The notes under the pieces were generated by a model that was not told the origin of the DNA, did no database searches, and worked only from the letters and a program-made list of their open reading frames with translations. Shown piece by piece: positions 8,754 to 17,289 of a stretch of 64,000 nucleotides of DNA (its first letter is position 1; every line of letters begins with the position of its first letter). Made by a program: the position numbers and the translations under genes. Source of the DNA: Candidatus Bathyarchaeota archaeon (GTDB lineage: Archaea; Thermoproteota; Bathyarchaeia; JAPDIZ01); contig JAPDIZ010000008.1 of NCBI GenBank assembly GCA_029259355.1, positions 42,274 to 106,273 of the forward strand. The letters are read 5' to 3'.

Positions 8754-9854
8754 CTAAGTGACTACGTCTAAGAGCCTTCCCTGATCTAGGGCTTTTCTGA
8801 CCTCCCTAGCTATTCGCCTCCCGGTGCTCATGGGCTCGCCATAGAACCACTTGGAGTAGGGGCTTGTGGTGGATATTATGGGGCTTCCGGGAACCCTCGG
8901 GCTTACGTCGAATATGCATATCTCGAGGTCAGTGGTGACTGCTCCCTGCAGCGCAAAAGGCCCTATGATGCCTGGGGGATACTCTTGCTTACAAACCTCC
9001 ACAAACCTCTCGCCTATGTCGAAGACCTTCTCCAGCATCGACTCCCTAATGGTGGCTCCTTCGTGCCCTATCTCGATGTTTTGCGCGATGAGTCCCGCCT
9101 CGAGCTGCTCGCTTGCTGGAAGCCTCAGGATTCCGTCTAGGTTGGTCTGTATGCGCCTATCGATCCCCAAGAACTCTAGCGCGTCGTCTAGGGGTGAGTA
9201 GAAGTAGTTGAAGTTGAACAATGCGCCGACGACGAACTCCTCGATAACCGCGTTTTCCAAATCCCTCGGGTCTATCAAGCCAGCCCTAACCCTCTCCTCA
9301 GCTCTTCTCCGAAACTCCTCTGGGCTTGAGGCGAAGAAAAACGCTCTCTCGATCCTACGCTTGGCCTCGGGAACCTTGACTATAACCAGCCTATCGATCT
9401 CTTCTGGTGAGGAGAAGCGCTTTGGGTAGCGGATGCCTGCTTTCTCCAAGAGGTAGTACTGGTTTCTCGGCTGATCCCTCTCCTCAGTCCTCAGCATCGC
9501 TCTGCTTCCAAACAGCGGGATGAGGAATCGGTCCTCGATGTTTTCGTATCCCACGTAGGTTGAGAAGGAGCGGTTGGGTACAAAAACCACGCTGAGTTCC
9601 CTCAACCTCTTCTGAACGTCTTCCCTAACCACGTCAGCGAATCGGTCGAGGAGAATGACGTGGTCGATTATCCTGCGGTAGTACTTTACGTAGGGCTTTT
9701 CCCTACCCCTTTGGCAAACCACTACTGTTTCAAAGCCCTCGTCCTTTGCTCCATCGCAAATGTCTAGAGCGCTGTGGCTTCCTATGCAGCCTATCCTCAC
9801 CTCTGATGCGCTATACGACTCGACTACTTCGGCTAGCTCACTCCGCGTGATCAT
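8754..9854 (-). CDS. PurP-like ATP-grasp protein (paralogue 2)
   Basis: Full-length homologue of the downstream PurP, 366 residues, with the same order of motifs: CIGSHSALDICDGAKDEGF, VKVPEAKRRIERAFFFAS, VIEEFVVGALFNFNYFYSP, FLGIDRRIQTNLDG and FDVSPRVPGSPI. The nucleotide loop differs (AKRRIERAFF where paralogue 1 has AKGGRGMFV), so its activity may have diverged. Some archaea keep a second PurP that is not a simple duplicate in function. Upstream DNA to base 9906 shows no clear TATA box. Confidence 0.85.
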   Translation of the reverse strand: MITRSELAEVVESYSASEVRIGCIGSHSALDICDGAKDEGFETVVVCQRGREKPYVKYYRRIIDHVILLDRFADVVREDVQKRLRELSVVFVPNRSFSTYVGYENIEDRFLIPLFGSRAMLRTEERDQPRNQYYLLEKAGIRYPKRFSSPEEIDRLVIVKVPEAKRRIERAFFFASSPEEFRRRAEERVRAGLIDPRDLENAVIEEFVVGALFNFNYFYSPLDDALEFLGIDRRIQTNLDGILRLPASEQLEAGLIAQNIEIGHEGATIRESMLEKVFDIGERFVEVCKQEYPPGIIGPFALQGAVTTDLEICIFDVSPRVPGSPIISTTSPYSKWFYGEPMSTGRRIAREVRKALDQGRLLDVVT

Positions 9855-9906
9855 GGAGAGACCCCTGTCTATGAGGTAGTGGGTTGGTGAAAAGATTTTT
9901 CGAGCC

Positions 9907-10366
9907 CTAAGCCCTCAAGTTGATGATAGCTGATGCTCCTCCTGCGGTAACCACTCTGACGTTGTAGACGGTGTCGCTCTTGATGAAGCCCTCCTCAACC
10001 CATGTCTTCATGCACACCGTTTTGCTAGGCTCAACCTCATTCTTGTCCGTGGAGAAAGCTTATCCTATCAAGGCCATAGAACCTCTTCTCCCCGCCAGCT
10101 GCCCTGACGTAGGCTCCCTTTATCTTGGCCGCAGCTCCACCGACGTTTCCAAGGTACAATGCTATGTAGCAGGAGTTGCTCCTCTCTATGGTAGCTGCCT
10201 TAGCTACGATGCGAGCTCCTCCAACCTCTGAGTTGGTGGCTGAAATCGAGAAGGCTATGCTTCTGACGAAGTCGTGTACTATGAGCCCTGACACAACCGC
10301 TATGCAAATCATTAGGAGAACCGCGACAATAGGCGACGTTGCCGAGCTCCTCCCGTTCAACTTCAC
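9907..10366 (-). pseudogene. Archaeal type IV pilin, frameshifted
   Basis: The 5' part encodes a class III signal and hydrophobic helix, SSATSPIVAVLLMICIAVVS, typical of archaeal pilins (DUF1628-like), then a secreted beta-rich domain. The frame ends early after GLDRISFLHGQE. The adjacent frame takes over without a gap (AFSTDKNEVEPSKTVCMKTW) and runs to TAG at the listed end, keeping protein-like composition. The shift lies within bases 10055-10066. It may be one real or erroneous base; there is no long homopolymer. The start is GTG. It would be an adhesin or surface pilin subunit if intact. Confidence 0.72.
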
Positions 10367-10496
10367 CCATCTGCGCTTATGAAATCAAAAACTTTTTTCA
10401 CAGAATGGTTGGCTCGTTATCTTATCAACGTTTTCGACAAACCACGCCTCTCATGCAACCTCTTTCGGAGAAAAGGTTTTGAGTTAAGCGAGTTTT

Positions 10497-10505
10497 GTTT
10501 ATAAG
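10497..10505 (+). promoter_or_regulatory. TATA box for the eL33-arginine decarboxylase operon
   Basis: GTTTATAAG behind a purine-rich stretch. Transcription should start near base 10525, which favours the TTG at 10541 over the upstream ATG as the eL33 start. Confidence 0.5.
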
Positions 10506-10540
10506 AGCCTAAGAGGGGTATGTGTAGCCCGGGGTTTGCC

Positions 10541-10801
10541 TTGGCGGTTGGAGTAATCGTCAACTACAGGATTGGGCCAAAGACGCAGAGGCCTCACGAG
10601 TACGTGGTTCGCATAGAGGGAGTTAGCGACCGGGACGAGGCGAGCGCTTACCTTGGGAGGAGGGTTGAGTGGGTTTCCCCCAAGGGGGAGAGGTTTGTGG
10701 GCTCCGTCGCTAGGCTACACGGTAACAACGGAGCTGTGGTGGTTAGGTTTAGGAAGGGGTTGCCGGGAACAGCCTTGGGAACAAGGGTTGCTATACTCTA
10801 G
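10541..10801 (+). CDS. rpl35ae: Large-subunit ribosomal protein eL33 (L35Ae)
   Basis: Ribosomal protein of the archaeal-eukaryotic L35Ae family, which is absent from bacteria and from many archaea. The family start GVIVNYRIGPKTQRPHEYVV and the central YLGRRVEWVSPKGERFVGSV and NGAVVVRFRKGLPGTALG are clear. The TTG start gives 86 residues, the usual size; an in-frame ATG 21 bases upstream lies too near the TATA box. First gene of an operon with arginine decarboxylase and DNA ligase. Confidence 0.92.
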   Translation: MAVGVIVNYRIGPKTQRPHEYVVRIEGVSDRDEASAYLGRRVEWVSPKGERFVGSVARLHGNNGAVVVRFRKGLPGTALGTRVAIL

Positions 10802-10804
10802 GAG

Positions 10805-11311
10805 ATGTGTAGGGGTATGAAGAGCGGTTTTCCAGAAGCTCTGCTTCCAAAGAGGTTTTTCGTAACCACGGGTAGGGGGTTGAGCAACCACTCCCCGCTA
10901 AACGCTTTCGACGCTGCTCTCGTTGACGCGGGGATACAGCAGTGCAACCTCGTACCAGTCTCATCCATCCTCCCCCGCGACGCTGAGGAGATTGAGTTCT
11001 ACAAGTTTCCACCTGGAGCCATAACCTTCTGCGTAATGGCTAAGCACGTGGGCAGAGCAGGCGAAATTATTGGAGCAGGCGTCTGCTGGGGGATGGGGGT
11101 TGACTCTGAGGGAAACCGATACGGCTTGGTAGTGGAGGCTCACGGCCACCTCGACAACGAGTCGCTTGAAACAGAGCTTAGGATGAAGCTTAAGGAGATG
11201 GCTAGGATTAGGAGGATGAGGCTATACGCGAGCGGCGTAAAGGTCGACTCTATGGTGGTTCCCCGAGGCAAGTATGGGTGTGTGGTTGCTGCACTAGTCT
11301 TTGCTCCGTGA
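10805..11311 (+). CDS. pdaD: Pyruvoyl-dependent arginine decarboxylase
   Basis: Makes agmatine from arginine for polyamine synthesis, and in archaea for agmatidine in tRNA-Ile2. The proenzyme cleaves itself between two serines to make the pyruvoyl group; the site is PVSSILP (Ser53-Ser54). Other family text is FFVTTGRGLSNHSPLNAFDA, GVCWGMGVD and EAHGHLDNESLE. The ATG at 10817 (MKSGFPEALLPKRFF) is a good alternative start. The eL33 stop is three bases upstream. Many Crenarchaeota use a different, SpeD-related decarboxylase, so this gene argues against a classical crenarchaeote. Confidence 0.94.
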   Translation: MCRGMKSGFPEALLPKRFFVTTGRGLSNHSPLNAFDAALVDAGIQQCNLVPVSSILPRDAEEIEFYKFPPGAITFCVMAKHVGRAGEIIGAGVCWGMGVDSEGNRYGLVVEAHGHLDNESLETELRMKLKEMARIRRMRLYASGVKVDSMVVPRGKYGCVVAALVFAP

Positions 11312-11316
11312 GCTGA

Positions 11317-13014
11317 TTGGTTTTGGTAAGCTTTGAGCAGCTTTGTGAGCTTTGCGAAAAACTCGAAGCTACTTCAAGCCGCTTGATGCTCGCTCGCTTA
11401 GTAGCCGACTTCTTGAGGCAGTGTTCTCCTGAAGAGGTTGAGGCCTCGGTTAGGCTGATCCTCGGCAAGCCCATCCCAGCTGGCTATCTGAGAGCTCTGG
11501 AGGTTAGCTACTCAACTATTTTGTCGGTGGTTCTGCGCCTGACCTCCTCCACCAAGCAAGAGTTTGCCAAGATATACAACAAGTACGGAGACTTGGGAAG
11601 CGCTGTCAAGGAGCTCTTCGAGAAGAAGCCTCCTCCAAAACAAGTTCTCTTGGTGGAGCAGCCCCTAACCATCTTAGAGGTTCACAGACAGCTCATGGCT
11701 ATGGCCGACGCCGTGGGGCCAGGGTCTAGGCTGAGAAAGGAGCGTATCTTGGCTGGGCTGCTCACTAGGTCTACTCCGCTCATGGCGAAGTACTTGGTGA
11801 AGGCTATCGGTGGAGAGATGCGCCACGGTGTCCGTGAGGGGGTTTTGGAGGAAGCTATAGCCAAAGCATTCGCTACCTCTCCAGAGCTGGTTCGCAGAGC
11901 ACACATGCTCTCAGGCGACATCGCCAAAGTCGCTAGGATTGCTAGGGAGCGAGGCGAGGCTGGGCTCAAGAAGATGGGCCCAACGGTGTTTTCACCCCTT
12001 AGGCCCATGCTGGCTGAAGCTGCTAACTCTGTGGACGATGCGCTCACAACCCATGGAGGAAAGACGCTTCTGGAGTACAAGCTCGATGGAGCAAGAGTTC
12101 AGATACACGTCAAGAACGGAGTCGTTAGGGTGTTTAGCCGGCACATGAAGGACGTAACCGAGTCGCTTCCAGAGGTTGTGGAGATGGTTCGGAACAACCT
12201 GAGGGCGAAGGAAGCCATCTTGGAGGGGGAGGTCGTAGGGGTTTCGCGAGACGGTAAGCTGCTTCCCTTCCAATACCTCATGAGGAGGTTTAGGAGGGTT
12301 CAGGATATCGAAGCTGTCGCTAAGCAGATACCGGTCAAGCTCTTCCTATTCGACCTCCTCTACGTCGATGGCGAGTCGCTGATAGACCAGCCCCTCACCG
12401 AGCGTAGGAAAAGGCTTGAGGAGGTTGCGGGAAACCTCTCCATCATCAAGCAAATCGCTGCATCTTCCTCGGATGAGGCCTCCAAGTTCTTCGAAGAAGC
12501 AGTTTCTGAGGGGCACGAGGGCTTGGTAGCTAAGCAGCCCACCTCTCCCTACACACCGGGCATAAGGGGCAAGAAGTGGCTCAAGATAAAGAAGACTCCC
12601 GAAACCCTAGACCTCGTCATAATCGCTGCCGAGTACGGACACGGCTACCGCCACAAGTGGCTCAGCGACTACTACCTAGCCGCTAGAGACTCCGAGACGG
12701 GCGGTTTTGTTCAAGTTGGAAAAACCTTCACTGGCTTAACCGATGAGGAGATCGAGGAGATGACCAAGAGGCTGCTCGAGCTAGAGGTTTCTAGGAGGGG
12801 GAGGGTGGTTTTTGTCCAGCCAAAGGTTGTGGTTGAGGTGGCGTTTGCTGAGATACAGAAAAGCCCTCACTACAAGGGGGGATACGCCCTCAGGTTTGCG
12901 AGGATAACGAGGATAAGAGATGATAAGGAGCCTGAGGAAGCCGACACCATAGAGCGCGTCCGCGAAATCTTTGAGAAGCAGTGTGGGAGAAGCAAAGAGT
13001 CATCTAGCACCTAA
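11317..13014 (+). CDS. lig: ATP-dependent DNA ligase
   Basis: Seals nicks in DNA during replication and repair. The N-terminal DNA-binding domain covers about residues 1-220. The adenylated lysine is Lys255 in EYKLDGAR (motif I). Motifs III-V follow as LEGEVVG, KLFLFDLLYVDGE, EGLVAKQPTSPYTPG and KKWLKIKK, and the OB domain holds QVGKTFTGLTDEE. Length of 565 is normal. The start is TTG six bases past the decarboxylase stop, so the gene sits in the eL33 operon. Confidence 0.96.
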   Translation: MVLVSFEQLCELCEKLEATSSRLMLARLVADFLRQCSPEEVEASVRLILGKPIPAGYLRALEVSYSTILSVVLRLTSSTKQEFAKIYNKYGDLGSAVKELFEKKPPPKQVLLVEQPLTILEVHRQLMAMADAVGPGSRLRKERILAGLLTRSTPLMAKYLVKAIGGEMRHGVREGVLEEAIAKAFATSPELVRRAHMLSGDIAKVARIARERGEAGLKKMGPTVFSPLRPMLAEAANSVDDALTTHGGKTLLEYKLDGARVQIHVKNGVVRVFSRHMKDVTESLPEVVEMVRNNLRAKEAILEGEVVGVSRDGKLLPFQYLMRRFRRVQDIEAVAKQIPVKLFLFDLLYVDGESLIDQPLTERRKRLEEVAGNLSIIKQIAASSSDEASKFFEEAVSEGHEGLVAKQPTSPYTPGIRGKKWLKIKKTPETLDLVIIAAEYGHGYRHKWLSDYYLAARDSETGGFVQVGKTFTGLTDEEIEEMTKRLLELEVSRRGRVVFVQPKVVVEVAFAEIQKSPHYKGGYALRFARITRIRDDKEPEEADTIERVREIFEKQCGRSKESSST

Positions 13015-13031
13015 GCTCATGTTCTTCTCGT

Positions 13032-13847
13032 ATGCCCAGAAAGATTGTGGCCGCGGCTATTCAGCCCATGCCCAAGCAGACCCTGCGCAACCCAGAGAAC
13101 GTAGCTCACGCTCTAGAGCTTATGGAGAAAGCCGCCTCCTTAGGCGCTGAGTTCCTCTGCTTCCCCGAGCTATACCCTTGGTCTGGGCTTGAGGAGCTTT
13201 TGGAGAAGGCGAAGGAGCTTGGGGTATACGCGATTGTGGGGATTGCGGAGTCCTCTACAAAGCGCTTCTACAACACTGCTGTGCTGATAGGCCCAGACGG
13301 TAGGGAGGTGGGTAGGCAGAGGAAGTTTCACCTCCTTGGCTCTTGGATAGACTTTGAGCCAGGAGAGGCGGTGGTGGAGGTTTTCGAAACCGACTTCGGA
13401 AGAGTTAGCATGCTCATCTGCTCAGACCTCCTCTCGCTTCCCCAAACCGCAACCATAGCCATCTCAAAGGGAGCCGACCTAATCGCTCACCCAGCCATCC
13501 CCGGAGGAGCTATAGATAGAAACTGGCACCCAACGCTTGCGCACAGATGCGTAGTAAACTACGTCCCCATAGTCGCATCCACTACAGCGAGGTGGAACCC
13601 CATTGTCGAGAGAGATGGAAAAGTCTTCATGAAGCTACCCCCAACCGGTGGGGGAAGCTGCATACTGATACCTCCACCTGCTTCCTCGATATCTGATGTA
13701 AAAAACTGGCTGAGCAAGCACCGCTTGGAGGAGTGTATAGTGGCTAAGGCGGGAGAAGGAGAAGAAGTGGTCGTTGCCGAAGTAGACTTGGAGGCGATAT
13801 CGGAGGCGAGGGAGAAGCTTATGGAGGAAGCTCCTGGCTGGGGATAG
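13032..13847 (+). CDS. Carbon-nitrogen hydrolase (nitrilase superfamily)
   Basis: Hydrolyses a non-peptide C-N bond. The catalytic triad is visible as Glu46 (FPELYP), Lys98 (RKFHLL) and Cys130 (LICSDLL). The substrate cannot be told. Members act on N-carbamoylputrescine, omega-amides and similar, and the arginine decarboxylase in the same operon makes a polyamine-related substrate conceivable but unproven. An insertion of about 25 residues near position 215 (PPPASSISDVKNWLSK) is unusual for the family. It follows DNA ligase by 17 bases. Confidence 0.88.
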   Translation: MPRKIVAAAIQPMPKQTLRNPENVAHALELMEKAASLGAEFLCFPELYPWSGLEELLEKAKELGVYAIVGIAESSTKRFYNTAVLIGPDGREVGRQRKFHLLGSWIDFEPGEAVVEVFETDFGRVSMLICSDLLSLPQTATIAISKGADLIAHPAIPGGAIDRNWHPTLAHRCVVNYVPIVASTTARWNPIVERDGKVFMKLPPTGGGSCILIPPPASSISDVKNWLSKHRLEECIVAKAGEGEEVVVAEVDLEAISEAREKLMEEAPGWG

Positions 13848-13941
13848 GAGTCTCAGCTACCCCAGGGTTTGAGTCATCGATCCAAGGAGGCAACTCTCTT
13901 CATCGACCCGTTTTTCTGTGGGGTTTCGGCTGGTAAATGCT

Positions 13942-14586
13942 TTACCCGCTCTCCAGCTCTGCGTACCTGAGTGTTGGGATGTGGAGTATGAAGTCTCTGA
14001 GCCTGTGGATGGGGACTACGTAAACTCCTTCGTAGAAGAGGTGCCTAGGCTCTCTAAGGGGGATTACCACGGGTATGACGAAGCCTTTAGACGCTGCCTC
14101 CTTAACCCACTTGGTCTCTGCGTGAGCAAGAGCCTCAGTCCGCTCCCTGTGGGCCTTAGCTGCTTTGGCGATAACGTACCAAGGAGAAGCTCTCTTCAAA
14201 AGCTTGCAGTCAACTGACACGATCGCGTCGTTTCCCAAAGCCAGTACGTCGACTTCCCAATACCTCCCAAGCGCTTTGAACCTCACGTGTGTGCGGGTTT
14301 CGTAGCCGAAGAGCTCGAAGGCTCCGGCGACTAGCTTCTCAAACTCCTTCCAACCAAGGCTCTGCGAAACCTTCTCGGGGTCGCTTCCCAGCTCTATGGC
14401 TCTGAGCGCGAGAAACACCTTGGCGTAGCCGCTCACCACGTACCTGCCGTCAGAGGTGGGTATGGTTGCGCCTTCCTCCACCAACCTGTCGAGAAAGCCC
14501 TTCACCAGAGACTTGCTTACTCTCGCGTGCTCAGCAACCCATTCAGCGTTTACGGCAGCTTCTGGGGACGCGATCAGCGCTTCCAA
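13942..14586 (-). CDS. wHTH plus PD-(D/E)XK nuclease-like protein
   Basis: Residues 1-50 look like a winged helix (NAEWVAEHARVSKSLVKGFL, with a wing at TSDGRYVVSG). Residues 75-150 have the Mrr/endonuclease-like core: FEKLVAGAFELFGYETR, then WEVDVLAL and SVDCK, matching the E-x-D...D-x-K metal site of this fold. Such proteins cut or bind DNA in repair or defence; no partner methylase is nearby. The 3' end converges on the amidase gene across 94 bases. Function beyond nuclease-like is inference. Confidence 0.6.
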   Translation of the reverse strand: MEALIASPEAAVNAEWVAEHARVSKSLVKGFLDRLVEEGATIPTSDGRYVVSGYAKVFLALRAIELGSDPEKVSQSLGWKEFEKLVAGAFELFGYETRTHVRFKALGRYWEVDVLALGNDAIVSVDCKLLKRASPWYVIAKAAKAHRERTEALAHAETKWVKEAASKGFVIPVVIPLREPRHLFYEGVYVVPIHRLRDFILHIPTLRYAELESG

Positions 14587-14618
14587 GATCCTCCTTAAGA
14601 CAAGTCTAGACCCGCTGT

Positions 14619-14996
14619 CTATAGCGAAACACCCTCCTCCCTAAGCATAGTAAGCGCTTTTGCAGCGCCCGTGGTTAGGTGGGATATAGCTGTTGAGAAG
14701 CTGCTCCTAAAGCCTTCAGCAAGCCTTTCCTCAAAGCTTTGCTGAGCGTTGGAGAACTCTTCGAGTGCGTCGGCGAAGTAGGCTTGTGCCCAAGGAGCTT
14801 TGGAGGATACTACGTTGGAGGCTATGGCTAGCTCAGACCTCGCAGCTGAGAGTATGGAAGTGGGTAGGGCGCGCTTCTCCTCGCTCGGCTCCTCCAGAAA
14901 CGGGTCTACGAGGGAGAAGACCATGGAGAGAAGCGCTTTTCCGCGATCTGCGTAGTGAAAAACCAAAAACGCTTGAACAACCTTCTCTACATCCAA
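14619..14996 (-). CDS. Uncharacterised helical protein
   Basis: No family recognised. The 125-residue protein is predicted mostly alpha-helical, Ala- and Leu-rich, with no signal peptide or clear membrane span (MDVEKVVQAFLVFHYADRGK at its start). It lies 32 bases upstream of the wHTH-nuclease gene in the same direction, so the two may be co-transcribed. Base composition matches the neighbours. Divergent from the second amidase. Confidence 0.55.
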   Translation of the reverse strand: MDVEKVVQAFLVFHYADRGKALLSMVFSLVDPFLEEPSEEKRALPTSILSAARSELAIASNVVSSKAPWAQAYFADALEEFSNAQQSFEERLAEGFRSSFSTAISHLTTGAAKALTMLREEGVSL

Positions 14997-15059
14997 TCAG
15001 CCCACCAAAGCCTAATCTATGCATGGGGTATTTAAGGGGATTTGCGGAGAGCGGTTGCG

Positions 15060-15875
15060 TTGAGGGTGGGTATAGTTCAGCTCAGATCAGCTCCATCGGC
15101 TGTGAGAGAAAATCTCGAGAGGGCGTTGAGGCTCTGTGAAGAAGCCGCCTCTAAAGAAGCTGAGCTGATATGCCTCCACGAAAACTGGTTGGGCGCTGTT
15201 TCCCTAAGCCAAAGCCAGTCCATTCCCGGAGAAGCTACCCTCTGCTTGGGGGATGTGGCTAAGAAGTATGAGTGCTACGTAGTGGCTGGAGCGATCTGGG
15301 AGCGCTCAAGCAACGGCATCTGCTACGTCTCGAGCCCAATAATCGGTCCAAGCGGAGAGGTAGTCGGCATTCACCGAAAGGTCCACCTATACCGCGACGA
15401 AAAGCACATGATGGGTAGGGGAAGCGGATTCGAAGTCCATTCCATACGCGGAGCCAAGATAGGGATTTTGATATGCTACGACGTAAACTTCCCCGAATCT
15501 GCTAGGGTATTGGCGCTCAAAGGAGCTGATTTGATAGTGGTTCCCTCTAAGATACTGAGCACTGGGATACCTGAGTGGCACCTATACCTAAAGGCTAGGG
15601 CGCTGGAGAACCGCATACCCGTTGTGGGAGTAAACGGCGTGGGGTCTGGAATCCTATACGGAATGCCCATTGAATTGGGTGGGAGGAGCATAGCCATAAT
15701 GCCTCGGCTGGAGGCGGGGAATGTCGTCAAGCTCGATAGGTGGGTTGAGGCTTCTGAGAGCGAAGAGGTTTTGGTGGTGGACATCGACTTGGAGGAGCTT
15801 AGGGAAGCTAGGGCTAAGCGCTTAAGCGAGAGAGTGCCCAACCTCTACAACGGCTTAGGGGGGTTAGGGAGCTGA
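15060..15875 (+). CDS. Carbon-nitrogen hydrolase (nitrilase superfamily), second copy
   Basis: Nitrilase-family amidase with Glu41 (LHENWLG), Lys107 (HRKVHL) and Cys139 (LICYDVNFPE). The last motif is the classical form, unlike the SDLL form of the copy at 13 kb. A TATTTAAG box near 15028 puts the transcription start near 15055, so the TTG at 15060 (MRVGIVQLRSAP) is preferred over a TTG 18 bases upstream. The next gene, a deacetylase-like enzyme, begins inside its last codons, suggesting joint action on an acylated or amidated substrate; that is inference. Confidence 0.88.
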   Translation: MRVGIVQLRSAPSAVRENLERALRLCEEAASKEAELICLHENWLGAVSLSQSQSIPGEATLCLGDVAKKYECYVVAGAIWERSSNGICYVSSPIIGPSGEVVGIHRKVHLYRDEKHMMGRGSGFEVHSIRGAKIGILICYDVNFPESARVLALKGADLIVVPSKILSTGIPEWHLYLKARALENRIPVVGVNGVGSGILYGMPIELGGRSIAIMPRLEAGNVVKLDRWVEASESEEVLVVDIDLEELREARAKRLSERVPNLYNGLGGLGS

Positions 15876-16717
15876 GCAAGACCGGAGTTTTCTTCCACCC
15901 AGAGTTTAGCGGAGAGGATTGGCCCATAATAGGCAACAAGTTTGCCAACTTCCCCAAAGCTATGGAGAAGCAGCTAGCTCTCCCAAACGTGGTGCTGATA
16001 GAGCCTAAGCCCGTCAGCGAAGAGCTGTTGCTCAAGGTACACACCAAGGAGCTGGTTGAGAGAACCAAGCGGCAGTGGTATTGGAGAGGAGCTGTGCTAT
16101 CGGTTGGTGGGATGGTGGAGGCGCTGGAGATGGTCTACGACGGAAGGCTCAGAAACGCTTTGGTTTTCGACGTAGCTGCGGGACACCACGCAGGGCCTTC
16201 AAGCGCTTGGGGAGGAACCTACCTATCGCTTACGGGACCAGCGGTGGTGAACCTAAGGGAGAAGCACAGAAGAGACATTAAGGTGGCTATACTTGACACC
16301 GATGCCCACCACGGCGATGGAACAAGAGCGGTGTTTAGAGGAGATAAGAACACGCTCCACGTATGCTTCTGCTACCACAGCACCGTAGAGGAGGATGGTA
16401 CGAAGGTCTGCGTAGGGCTTGGGTGGGCTGTTGGAGACCAAGACTACATGGAGAGGGTGAAGCAGGAGTTCATCCCAAGAGCAAAGGAGTTTAAGCCAGA
16501 GATCGTCATCCACCTACTCGGCCACGACACCTGCATAGGAGACTACGGCGACAGAGGGCTTTCACCCGAGTTCTTTCCCAAGCTCGTCGAAGTGGTTAAG
16601 CAGTGTGCAGAAGAGGTTTGTGGCGGGAGGTATGTGGTGGCTTCGCACGGAGGGTATCGCAGAGACGTAGCGGAGTACATCTTTCCAAAAATAATTGAGG
16701 TGTTGGCTTCGCGGTAG
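15872..16717 (+). CDS. Histone-deacetylase-like amidohydrolase, apparent CTG start
   Basis: Second member of the zinc deacetylase family here: AAGHHAGPSSAWGG, LDTDAHHGDGT, the metal Asp in GHDTCIGDYGDRGLS, and SHGGYRRD. The conserved N-terminus (KTGVFFHPEFSGEDWPIIGN) lies upstream of the first ATG, at 15962. Between the preceding in-frame stop at 15815 and that ATG there is no ATG, GTG or TTG. A CTG at 15872 overlaps the amidase stop as CTGA, so I take it as the start, giving 281 residues. Starting at 15962 would lose the substrate-pocket N-terminus. Confidence 0.88.
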   Translation: MSKTGVFFHPEFSGEDWPIIGNKFANFPKAMEKQLALPNVVLIEPKPVSEELLLKVHTKELVERTKRQWYWRGAVLSVGGMVEALEMVYDGRLRNALVFDVAAGHHAGPSSAWGGTYLSLTGPAVVNLREKHRRDIKVAILDTDAHHGDGTRAVFRGDKNTLHVCFCYHSTVEEDGTKVCVGLGWAVGDQDYMERVKQEFIPRAKEFKPEIVIHLLGHDTCIGDYGDRGLSPEFFPKLVEVVKQCAEEVCGGRYVVASHGGYRRDVAEYIFPKIIEVLASR

Positions 16718-16723
16718 CGGTGG

Positions 16724-16828
16724 TCAGCATTCGAACACCCATGGAGCGCCTGTGATAGACTTTATGGTGGTGCCTTCGATGACGAAGATGGTGTTTCCCA
16801 AAACCAAGCCCAAAGCCTTTACCTTCAT
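16724..16828 (-). CDS. Possible small protein of 34 residues
   Basis: Short frame starting MKVKALGLVLGNTIFVIEGT and ending in Cys. The open frame extends 14 codons further upstream without a usual start. Composition looks protein-like (alternating hydrophobic residues, a beta-rich pattern), but it may be a remnant. No family recognised. The rest of the gap between the deacetylase and VapC holds nothing else I can see. Confidence 0.25.
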   Translation of the reverse strand: MKVKALGLVLGNTIFVIEGTTIKSITGAPWVFEC

Positions 16829-16881
16829 AGCGTAAAGCGGTTTTCTGTATACGCCTAAAACGGTTGCGCTCTACTTGGACA

Positions 16882-17289
16882 TTATTCGAAAATCCTGTTG
16901 ATGCCTCTTATCTTGTCAAAATCTGAATCGTTTGAGTATATTTCGCTAATCCCTAGTCTCCTCATTTGAGAAGCTATGACGAGGTCATCCCACATCCTCC
17001 ACGAAACTCTCATACTTTCCCTCATGCGCTTAGCTTCTACAAAGTCTTTTGCTAGGGTTTCAACTACCACAAGCATTTCCTCTGCATAGCTTAGGAACTT
17101 GTCGATGGCTTCTACTCTCTTCCTCCTAATGAGATGTGCGATAACTTGGCTAAGCACTAAAGTAGATGTGTAACCTATTTCCTCTCTCCTATCGACTCTC
17201 GACATGATCTCTAAAGCGGTTGGTCCGTACTGGGGATCCGCGAGAAGCAGGTATACGAATACGTTGGAGTCGATGAACCGTTTCTTCAG
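16882..17289 (-). CDS. vapC: VapC-type PIN-domain ribonuclease toxin, apparent CTG start
   Basis: PIN-domain RNase, toxin of a VapBC pair. The first acidic residue is in FIDSNVFVYLLL and the later ones in MWDDLVIASQ and SNDSDFDKI. The essential FIDSN segment lies upstream of the first ATG (17205). The only sensible start is CTG (LKKRFIDSN), which overlaps the antitoxin stop as CTGA, the same coupling seen with ATGA elsewhere. This gives 135 residues, normal for VapC. Confidence 0.85.
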   Translation of the reverse strand: MKKRFIDSNVFVYLLLADPQYGPTALEIMSRVDRREEIGYTSTLVLSQVIAHLIRRKRVEAIDKFLSYAEEMLVVVETLAKDFVEAKRMRESMRVSWRMWDDLVIASQMRRLGISEIYSNDSDFDKIRGINRIFE

